DNA of 10,796 nucleotides from Mucidula mucida (taxonomy: Eukaryota > Basidiomycota > Agaricomycetes > Agaricales > Physalacriaceae): contig JADNYV010001015.1 in NCBI GenBank assembly GCA_015501055.1, positions 1-10,796 of the forward strand, written 5' to 3'. The translations under genes and the position numbers were made by a program. The notes beneath the pieces were generated by a model, which saw only the letters and a list, made by a program, of their open reading frames with translations, did not search any database and had not been told where the DNA came from. Position 1 is the stretch's first letter. Each line of letters opens with the position of its first letter. Positions 1 to 6,609 of the stretch are shown here, piece by piece.

Positions 1-301
1 GAATACTGTATCGGAGTGCGCTTTCTGAATGCGCAGGCGTGGGATGACTCTGAGGCTGATATGGTCTATTGGACAGATGCGAGTAATCTGGGCCTCGCTT
101 TTGTCTATGCTGGGAATGGCTTTAGCTATCAACTCCGAACCATCACCGGAGTTGACACCTTCTTTAGGGAGCTTGTAGCTATTCTTTGCGCTGTTCATGA
201 TGCTGCCTCTCATCCCTCTCCGCCTTGCAGGCTGTTAATCCATTCTGATAGTCTGGACTCCGTCTCAGTATTTAACACTTTGGCTGCTTCACAGTCAAGT
301 C
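1..301 (+). pseudogene. RNase H fragment of Ngaro pol, truncated at both ends
   Basis: Frame 1 reads the same protein as residues 359-458 of the full pol ORF at 8174-6591, with a V-to-L change near the start. It keeps the first three RNase H acidic residues (D of YWTDAS, E of FFRELVAI, D of IHSDS). It loses the C-terminal HIRG...NVMAD motif with the last catalytic Asp, because it is fused to repeat A at about position 301. Translation then runs on into repeat A and stops at 358-360, adding about 19 unrelated residues. A functional RNase H is not expected from this piece. Its upstream part (reverse transcriptase) should lie to the left of the window. Confidence 0.85.
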
Positions 302-1021
302 CTACTCAAGGGAGTTCAATGAGACAGCTTAAATCAAGTCAAACACTCATTTCACTCTAAAGCTGTATCATGTTCGCTCTCTGCTGCTCCTACTGCAGCC
401 AGCCCACTCTCTGGGCTCTTCCTGGACTTACCCAGCCTGTGTCTGGTGTTGTAGTAACAACAGAGGCCACTCACAGGGCGCCCTGGGAGGTTTAAGCAAG
501 AGTTCACACACTCTGCCTCTTTGTCTCTTACCATCATCATCTCACAGAGACAAGCAGTTTGTGATTCCTCCGGTCCTCTTGCTCAGGACTGATGCCATAC
601 ACCTCTAGAGCACTGTCTGAAGCCGCCTACCCAGCCCAAAACCAGTCCAGACAGGTCCAAAGTGCCCATTTTGAGGGAATTCGCACTTTTGCTCTCCCAG
701 GCAAGCACCACTCGCTCTACTCGGTCCTCTTGCTCAGGACTAATGTACTGGCACCCTAGAACCCTATTGGAAGTGTCCGCTCCGGCCCCAGAGCGCTAGC
801 GCTCCCGCTGCTCTTCCTGCTTCCAGTATGTGCCAATGTCTCACATCCAGCTCTTCAGAGTTGATGTCCATTTTGTGCCCAGATACCCATTCCTTTCCAA
901 AGGACTCCTTCTCAAGGACATTCTGTGGGCTATCTGGTCACAGGTGCGCTCTCTGCACCCTCTCACTCCCTCCAGCTAACCTGTGTTATCTAGTCATAGT
1001 TAGCTCCGCATTTTTGCGTCC
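301..1021 (+). repeat. Ngaro repeat A, partial (deletion derivative)
   Basis: This is the reverse complement of 4633-5352 (A2) and of the matching part of A1, colinear over about 720 bp. It differs by scattered, mostly C/T and G/A substitutions, more than separate A1 from A2. It lacks the outer ~87 bp of A. The perfect 14-bp palindrome GAGCGCTAGCGCTC is kept at 791-804. Short ORFs in it reflect the shared DNA and are not genes. Confidence 0.85.
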
Positions 1022-1163
1022 CCTCCCACCTCTCCCTTAGTAGATACATCTTCATGTATTAAGTATGTACGCTTCATGTACAGGCACTTCACGATACGCT
1101 GAATTGATGGGGCCCTCGGGGTCCAGTTTTGACCTAACCTTGTGTGATCTAACAAGCATAGGT
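1022..1163 (+). repeat. Ngaro repeat B (B2) with element terminus
   Basis: The last ~80 nt (ending AAGCATAGGT at 1163) match B1 (5522-5441) and B2 (4574-4518) of the other copy. This B2 is 142 nt from the end of A, against 115 nt in the other copy, which lacks a 27-nt segment present here. The sequence after 1163 (ccgcgg...) shares nothing with the other termini, so 1163/1164 is taken as the element-target junction. Confidence 0.8.
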
Positions 1164-1221
1164 CCGCGGAACTTGCCGCAGGCGAGTTCGATACCGCCCA
1201 CTGCGACTCAACCATCCTTTT
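1164..1221 (+). other. Possible 3'-half remnant of a type II tRNA gene
   Basis: Directly after the element end there is a hairpin, GCGG-aacttg-CCGC (1166-1179), that could be a long variable arm. A T-arm-like hairpin follows at 1181-1198: five G/C pairs with one bulged A around the loop TTCGATA, which resembles a Pol III B box. Next come seven nt that could be an acceptor 3' strand (1199-1205), an A at 1206, and a TTTT run at 1218-1221 that could end Pol III transcription. No 5' half is present; the element occupies its place. The bulge is abnormal, and coincidence remains a real possibility. Confidence 0.25.
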
Positions 1222-1582
1222 GAATGAAGTCTCTCGCTGCTCACCAACCATTTTTTGCTAACTCTTTTACAATAAGTAACATTTTTGTTGTCCTGGAACG
1301 CCACCCAATGGCCTCAGACACACATGGCACTGTTTCTGATTGTATCTGACCAACTTCTACTTTGAGTACAGGCAACTTCCTTCCTAATTGAGCGTTGTAC
1401 TTAGCAAATTTGTCGCCCAAGATGGGCGGACAGGCGGAAACTGCGCCTGGTGGACACAACTCTATTGCAGTGAAAAGACATGTATATAAACAGAAATTGT
1501 ATCTATCTAAGAACTAGATTGAAGTAAAAATGAGCTGGATGCAGGCGGATGAAGCAATACGGTCAGTCAGTGTCCTTGCTCC
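1222..1582. other. Intergenic stretch without a recognisable gene
   Basis: A 72-codon ORF lies on the minus strand at 1459-1241. It contains a stretch reading CPPGAVSACPPILGDKFAKY, which I do not recognise. No splice-supported continuation or conserved domain is visible. The segment lies downstream of the host pseudogene's last exon and probably includes its 3' untranslated region. I see no transposon sequence in it. Confidence 0.5.
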
Positions 1583-4183
1583 TCAAGCGCTGTAAGGCAT
1601 CTGAAATCAGCTAAGCATATTGAGTAAGAGATGTGAGACTAACCTTTGATAACGGTGCATTCTCCTTTTCAAGACCGGCTTCAGTTGCAGTACATTTTGC
1701 CAATGTTGAAGCCCTGAACGCTTTCCAAAATGTGGTGTGCCTGATTATGTTGTCCAGCGCCCATGTCACATCCATCACAGCAAGGACCCAGTCCTCACGC
1801 CGCGCTGAACCGCCAATGTCCGTGAGATCCGAGACAGCCTCCCCCCACCACAATAGGACCCAAATCACAAGAGTCATCCCGTTCCTACCCGATTTGCCTT
1901 GGAGACCATCCCAGTCGACTACATCTGGCTTGATGAGCTTACCGTCTTGAAATCAGGTAGTCGGCTGCAAAGATCGCCACCACTTCCAGAACGTCAGAAC
2001 AAAGAGATCGAGATTGCCGACAGACCACTTCTTGGCCCAATTGCGGCGCAGTCGCATGAAGTCCGCAACCACCGAGGGACGATGGTCTGTGCCTAACTTG
2101 ATTTTGCCATCATCGACAAAGCCGGCCATCTCCTCGAAGACCAACAGCGAGTTGATTAAGCTGATCCAGACCGTTCCCCAGGCAGAACCTCGCCTAAATG
2201 CCTTGAAAGCCTGTTTCAACTCAGGCCAGAAGTTTGACTCATCGACATTGTCCCACTTGAGAGCGGCAACATCATCGCGAAGCTCCTCCTTGACATGCAT
2301 CTCAGCAAGAGAAGCAATGGACCCGTCACTGTCTCCACCAACACTATTAGTTGATGCTGATTTCCCAACGTTTGCTGTCAAAACAGCAGCTGAAATGGTG
2401 TCAGAAGTGATGACAGCTGGATTGGCGGAGACATTGGAACCATCCATAGTTGGGTTGGTGACAGCACTGGAAGCGGGGGAAGTACCGCCAACGGCAGCGG
2501 CGTCGGGGGCGGTGATGGCAGAGCTGGCAGCGGGGGTGGCGACAGAAGATTTGGCGGCGGTAGGGGCGGTGCAAGCAGCGGCGGGGGAGGTGGCGGGTTC
2601 GTCAATATTGATATCACTGTCCTTATCGTCGTTGTCGTGGTCGTCCTTATTGTTGGAATCATCCATATCCTCTTCCTCGTCTGACTCAACTCTCTGCTCC
2701 GTCCCAAATAGCGCCATGTGCCACGGATTCTGGCGCTTGCGTTCCTTTGGCATGTACTTGTGCAAGATGGACATGCTGTTTAAAGGGGAGCCGGGCATGA
2801 TCTTGTCGAGCCGGGCATGAGTAAACGCAATGTTCATTTTGTGTTCAAACGATATAGTCGGCATGAACGGAGCTCTGCTAGACAGCCACGGCGCCCTTCC
2901 TCAGATAGGGCATTAAGCAAGGCCTTGAACTCATTGTTAAGCTCTCGAGTTGATTTTGCTGGGGCAGATGGCGCCTGAGCAGGAGGCGCCGAGGAAGTTG
3001 GTGCGGGATCACTGTCGGTCGTCCTATCAGAACCCGGTGTTGTTTCCTTCGAGGGCTTTGTGTTGTCCGCAAACAATCCCATTGCGCAACTTGCAATCTC
3101 AGCATCAGCTGCAAGAATGTCTTAGTCGTTTCTGTAAGTAGTGATATAAATGATAACGCACTAAAACATTTCGCTCCGAATTTGACCATGGTCTCTTCAA
3201 CACTCTGGTATCCAGCGGGATTGAATTTGTTCCACTTGATGCCCAAAGCAAATGTCTTGCCAGAATGAATGCTATGTAACACTGAGATGAGAACTGAATA
3301 ATGAGCACATACGCACGACACTCGATATGACCGTCACGCTCCGCAATGGGGCGCATATTAGAATGGTACAGACCATCCCCATGTGTGAGGCAACAGTATC
3401 CGCCACGCGCTGCAAGTACGCTGCGCCTTTCTTGAGAGCGCTGTCAAGTATCAGTACGTGCCAAAATGAGACATGACAATGCGTACATACTTCTGATATC
3501 TAGCGGGCGAGAGTGTAGCCTCCTTCATTGCTTGGTAGTTGGCCGTATCCTCCGCCCACTTCTCGTCAACCAAGTGTTTTATATCTTCTCGCACGGCCTC
3601 CGGTTCCTGGTTCCACTTGGCGTTGACAATGCGCCGTTGGACAGACAGATATGGTGCGGGGTCTGCGCAAGTTGCCTCGGGATCCGTCTTGAGGGCTTCC
3701 GTGTATGCATCATTGATGGCAGCAATGACGGTGTTGTGCTCGTTCTTGACGGCAAGTCACAGACCATTTTCCCAGTTCACGTTCGTGTACATCTGAATGA
3801 GTTGGATGTGTCGGGGCTTGTCCTTGGTCCCGTCCATGTTGGAGATCATGGTCTGGAGGAGGACTTCATCCTTCTTATCCTTGGCATTCCCATACGTGTG
3901 CCGATACCAGCCAAGGAATTTCTGAACTAGACGTTAGACGACTTGGAAAATGAAAGATGTCTGTTACGCACCTTTGCCCTGTCTTTCACTTTGTCCTCGC
4001 GACTCTTCGCCTCAGCTGGAGGGAGGCCCGTAAGTTCTTGAGCGAAATCCTGCTCCCATTTTGTAACCTCGCTCTCGCTTGGCATTGGCGGCATGGCTTC
4101 GAGATCTTCCTTGAGGTGTCAGGCAACATAACAGTGGGAAGGCTTATACGCACCCTTGGGTCCAACTTTCTGTATGCAATGTC
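1583..4183 (-). pseudogene. Multi-exon host gene of unknown function, decayed and 5'-truncated
   Basis: The coding frame can be followed through seven exons: 4183-4154, 4109-3972, 3921-3491, 3440-3313, 3271-3162, 3108-1644 and 1600-1583. They are separated by six introns of 41-53 nt with GT...AG ends. Recognisable stretches in order are a charged start (MPPMPSESEVTKWEQDFAQE), KFLGWYRHTYGN, MVKFGAKCF, an acidic Asp/Glu run, a long Ala/Ser/Thr/Pro-rich linker, FWKWWRSLQP, VIWVLLWWGEAVSDL and WVLAVMDVTWALDNI. I recall the WW...SLQP / LxWWG / DVTWxLD pattern from expanded, uncharacterised Agaricomycete protein families; no biochemical role is known to me. Damage: in-frame TGA at 3759-3757 and 1955-1953, a -1 frameshift in the G4 run 3348-3351, and a probable frameshift at about 2903-2834. 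The 5' end is cut at 4183 by transposon sequence. About 770 codons remain. Confidence 0.7.
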
Positions 4184-4517
4184 TCTGGCGCTCCATTGTG
4201 CTGGAGCAGTATGTGGATTTTGAGAAGCTCTTTGCCTCCATTCACTCTGGCACAAATCAGCAGGAGGACACCAAGGACTTTGCCGGTGGCTACGTCATCA
4301 TGCGCAAGGACCAGTCCACTGCTCGCCGCACCCTCACCCAAGAGTCCGAGTGGACACGCGTCTTCGATGCGTATGCCACCGGTGTTGGGCTCATCTACCC
4401 TCACCGCAAGGACGAACTCCGGGTTACCGCGCGCTCATCATTGAGCTGTTTCGCGCTACACCCTCAAATCCAGCGTTCCCTATTCGCTGTGATAAGGAGA
4501 CTCGCATTCGCTATGCT
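4184..4517 (+). pseudogene. Fragment of Ngaro gag gene
   Basis: This matches the reverse complement of 8815-8490 in the gag gene of the longer element with about three substitutions. It differs by two indels that matter. It has 10 extra nt around 4282-4291, which keep gag in frame through the residues AGGYVIMRKD. It lacks one G near 4422, which shifts its own frame after KDEL. It begins abruptly inside an exon of the host pseudogene at 4183/4184. It is cut at 4517/4518 by the B2 end of the minus-strand element. It shows what the gag reading frame looked like before the 10-bp deletion in the main copy. Confidence 0.85.
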
Positions 4518-4632
4518 ACCTATGCTTGTTAGATCACACAAGGTTAGGTCAAAACTGGACCCCGAGGGCCCCATCAATGAAGTGTACATACTTAATACAT
4601 GAAGATGTATCTACTGAGGGAGAGGTGGGAGG
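4518..4632 (-). repeat. Ngaro repeat B2 (3' end of element)
   Basis: Positions 4518-4574 match B1 (5441-5497) base for base as far as compared. The terminus reads AAGCATAGGT on the element strand. Relative to the B2 at 1022-1163, 27 nt are missing after position 4574 (between TTCAT and TGATGG on the element strand), so the match to B1 stops early. The stretch 4575-4632 then joins A2 and agrees with the other B2. Confidence 0.85.
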
Positions 4633-4650
4633 GGACGCAAAAATGCGGAG

Positions 4651-4732
4651 CTAACTGTGACCAGATAACACAGGTTAGCTGGAGGGGAGTGAGAGGGTGC
4701 AGAGAGCGCACCTGTGACCAGATAGCCCACAG
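4651..4732. repeat. Twin stem-loops with the same loop in repeat A2
   Basis: Two hairpins stand 32 nt apart. The first (4651-4678) pairs CTAAC/GTTAG and TGTG/CACA with one bulge. The second (4711-4732) pairs CTGTG/CACAG. Both expose the sequence ACCAGATA in the loop. The same pair occurs in A1 at 10005-10032 and 10065-10086, close to the inner edge of the repeat. Role unknown; binding by protein or a structured RNA signal is possible. Confidence 0.6.
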
Positions 4733-4850
4733 AATGTCCTTGAGAAGGAGTCCTTTGGAAAGGAATGGGTATCTGGGCACAAAATGGGCATCAGCTCTGA
4801 AGAGCTGGATGTGAGACATTGGCACATACTGGAAGCAGGGAGAGCAGCGG

Positions 4851-4864
4851 GAGCGCTAGCGCTC
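4851..4864. repeat. Perfect 14-bp palindrome in repeat A
   Basis: GAGCGCTAGCGCTC is a perfect inverted repeat without spacer. It is present in A2 here, in A1 at 10205-10218 and in the deleted copy at 791-804. Such a site could bind a dimeric protein, but the sequence alone does not show a function. Confidence 0.7.
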
Positions 4865-4912
4865 TGGGGCCGGAGCGGACACTTCCAATAGGGTTCTAGG
4901 GTGCCAGTACAT

Positions 4913-5084
4913 CAGTCCTGAGCAGGAGGACCGAGTAGAGCGAGTGGTGCTTGCCTGGGAGAGCAAAAGTGCGAATTCCCTCAAAATGGGCACTTTGGAC
5001 CTGTCTGGACTGGTTTTGGGCTGGGTAGGCGGCTTCAGACAGTGCTCTAGAGGTGTATGGCATCAGTCCTGAGCAAGAGGACTG
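4913..5084. repeat. Pair of CAGTCCT hairpins in repeat A2
   Basis: CAGTCCTGAGCAGGAGGACC (4913-4932) and a near-identical copy at 5064-5084 both fold on themselves. The second has a perfect 7-bp stem (CAGTCCT/AGGACTG) around a 7-nt loop. They lie 151 nt apart, and both are conserved in A1 and in the deleted copy. Confidence 0.55.
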
Positions 5085-5429
5085 GAGGAATCACAAACTG
5101 CTTGTCTCTGTGAGATGATGATGGTAAGAGACAAAGAGGCAGAGTGTGTGGACTCTTGCTTAAACCTCCCAGGGCGCCCTGTGAGTGGCCTCTGTTGTTA
5201 CTACAACACCAGACACAGGCTGGGTAAGTCCAGGAAGAGCCCAGAGAGTGGGCTGGCTGCAGTAGGAGCAGCAGAGAGCGAACATGATCCAGCTTTGGAG
5301 TGAAATGAGTGTTTGACTTGATTTAAGCTGTCTCATTGAACTCTCTTGAGTAGGAAGTTGGGTAAAGGGGTAAGGTGGGGTGTGGAGTGTGCAGAGGCCT
5401 CTGAAAACGCTCCCTACCCTCGGAATCCG

Positions 5430-5455
5430 CGTTTACATCGACCTATGCTTGTTAG
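5430..5455 (-). promoter_or_regulatory. B1-A2 junction, presumed recombination core
   Basis: On the element strand B1 ends with AAGCATAGGT, followed by one C (5440) and then A2 starting GATGTAAACGCGG. In Ngaro elements this internal junction equals the junction of the circular cDNA, formed when B2 meets A1, and is where the tyrosine recombinase is thought to act. That role is inferred from the family model; no inverted recombinase arms are obvious by eye. Confidence 0.5.
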
Positions 5456-5522
5456 ATCACACAAGGTTAGGTCAAAACTGGACCCCGAGGGCCCCATCAA
5501 TTCAGTGTATCGTAAAGTGCCT
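5441..5522 (-). repeat. Ngaro repeat B1
   Basis: This 82-nt stretch matches B2 of the deleted copy at 1163-1082 with a few transitions, and B2 of this copy up to that copy's 27-nt deletion. It abuts A2. Beyond 5522 similarity to the B2 side fades, so the B repeat is taken to end here. It lies 82 nt downstream of the recombinase stop codon. Confidence 0.85.
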
Positions 5523-5531
5523 ACTATGCTA

Positions 5532-5544
5532 TGTGTGTGTGTGT
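5532..5544. repeat. Short TG microsatellite
   Basis: Six and a half TG units lie in the short untranslated stretch between the recombinase stop (5605) and B1. It is likely replication slippage and too short to suggest a function. Confidence 0.8.
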
Positions 5545-5604
5545 AGTGGAGGGGTGGATGGAGGTGCAAAAGGATGTTTACGAAACGCGAGATGAGGGAG
5601 GTTT

Positions 5605-6609
5605 TTAAGTAGAGGTTTTATTTTGAACTGCTAGCTGCTGAGCGGCACGTACTGCAGGATGGTCACGTATATAGATCTTCCACGCAGAGGATGACCAACG
5701 GCCTAGGGCTTGGAGTATGGTCTCAGAGAGTCCAAGGGATGCATAGTGTGTTATACCCCCAGAACGAACCGAGTGACCACCAAAGTCTTTGCTCACCAGC
5801 GCAAAGAACTTGGACTCAAACCAGGATCTAGTTGGTACAATGCCATCTTCACGTATGAAGAGAGCCGCTCGAGCACCATGCAGTTTGTCTCTGCGGTGGA
5901 CATACTGCTTCAGAAGGGTGATAGGATCAGCCACAGTCTGAGAGGTAAACAGTATGTCAGTGCCCTGATAGAAGGGATCGCTCTTATGGTAAGGCAAGCG
6001 ATAGCCTGCATACCCAGTCTCAAATGTGAGGCTGGCACGCTTGATGATCTTCTTCCAATCACGTAGCTTCTTCTGATTAGGCTGCACCAGCTCTCCCATC
6101 CGGTGAACAGCATAGAAGCCGCATGACATGATTGTAGCAAAGAGAAAGTCATCATACTTGTGGGTCTGGTTTGCGACGTCCACAAAGAGCTGAAGGTGAT
6201 GAAGTCGAAGAGGGGGCTTCCTACCTATAGGATCTGCCCGGACCTTCTTTGACCCACGGATAGCAGCTTGAACAAGCGCTGAAGCACGAGCGTCACCAAA
6301 GTGAGGATAAAGGTCATTGAGGAAGTGCTTAGCCCCGGTTAAGTATTTAGGAGCAGAGCCAATGAATTGGGACGTGTATGCAATGTAACGTGCTAGAGTC
6401 TCCGGAGTAGGATCCAGAGACAGATTGTGTGCTTTACAGAAGCGGGCGTAATCTCTAGCCCCAGTAGAGTAGTTGATACGCGTAGAGGTCTCGATAGCAT
6501 GGGCCTGCAGATACAAGACGAGTTCATCTAGTTTTTGCAAGTCCATAGGTGGGCGAGGGTGACGAGGCTGTTCGCCCTCGCCCAATGCCTCTAAAAGCAC
6601 TCTCTCCAT
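5605..6609 (-). CDS. Tyrosine recombinase (Ngaro-type YR), 334 aa
   Basis: By family knowledge it inserts the circular cDNA of the element into the genome, acting in the nucleus in place of a DDE integrase. The full catalytic set is visible: R170 (in HRMGEL), K209 (in PYHKSDP), H279 and R282 (HSVR), W305 (GRWSS, the usual H/W position) and the nucleophile Y313 (KIYIRDHP). Residues 23-130 form the helical N-terminal part expected to hold the core-binding domain. Length fits Ngaro/DIRS recombinases. The first ATG (6609) overlaps the last 19 nt of the RT-RNase H gene. A second in-frame ATG at 6546 (MDLQKLDEL) is an alternative start, because the first 21 residues are Pro/Glu/Arg-rich. The frame is uninterrupted, so this product may act in trans on other copies. 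Confidence 0.93.
   Translation of the reverse strand: MERVLLEALGEGEQPRHPRPPMDLQKLDELVLYLQAHAIETSTRINYSTGARDYARFCKAHNLSLDPTPETLARYIAYTSQFIGSAPKYLTGAKHFLNDLYPHFGDARASALVQAAIRGSKKVRADPIGRKPPLRLHHLQLFVDVANQTHKYDDFLFATIMSCGFYAVHRMGELVQPNQKKLRDWKKIIKRASLTFETGYAGYRLPYHKSDPFYQGTDILFTSQTVADPITLLKQYVHRRDKLHGARAALFIREDGIVPTRSWFESKFFALVSKDFGGHSVRSGGITHYASLGLSETILQALGRWSSSAWKIYIRDHPAVRAAQQLAVQNKTST

Larger units (their letters stand above)
1..1163 (+). mobile_element. Internally deleted Ngaro-type retrotransposon copy, 3' part
   Basis: This is a second copy of the element found at 4518-10796, in the opposite orientation. Positions 1-301 match the RNase H region of the intact copy (7103-6803) with no indels and a few substitutions. 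At about 300-301 the sequence jumps into the interior of repeat A (equivalent to 5352 in A2) and continues through the end of A (1021) and repeat B (1022-1163). Relative to the longer copy, about 1450 bp are missing: the end of RNase H, the whole recombinase gene, B1 and the outer ~87 bp of A2. The junction has a 2-nt microhomology (tc). The 5' part lies outside the window. Without its own recombinase the copy is non-autonomous. Confidence 0.85.
4633..5439 (-). repeat. Ngaro repeat A2
   Basis: This is a direct repeat of A1 (9987-10796), 807 against 810 nt, nearly identical. It is flanked on its outer side by B2 and on its inner side by B1, as the split-direct-repeat model requires. It contains several inverted repeats: twin hairpins at 4651-4678 and 4711-4732, a perfect hairpin at 4792-4807, a 14-bp palindrome at 4851-4864, and twin hairpins at 4913-4932 and 5064-5084. 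Its short ORFs recur in every A copy only because the DNA is the same. Confidence 0.9.

Noticed and set aside
2014..2820. Long plus-strand ORF of 268 codons opposite the host pseudogene
   Set aside because: It is the antisense shadow of the Ala/Ser/Thr/Pro-rich exon at 3108-1644; the minus frame carries the coherent protein motifs and splice sites.
4156..4602. Plus-strand ORF of 148 codons as a gene
   Set aside because: It joins the gag fragment, shifted out of its true frame after KDEL, to reversed repeat B, and has no valid start or function.
5115..5303. 62-codon ORF (MMMVRDKEAEC...) present in all three A repeats
   Set aside because: The three copies sit in nearly identical repeat DNA, so recurrence says nothing about selection. 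It has no recognisable domain or supporting context.
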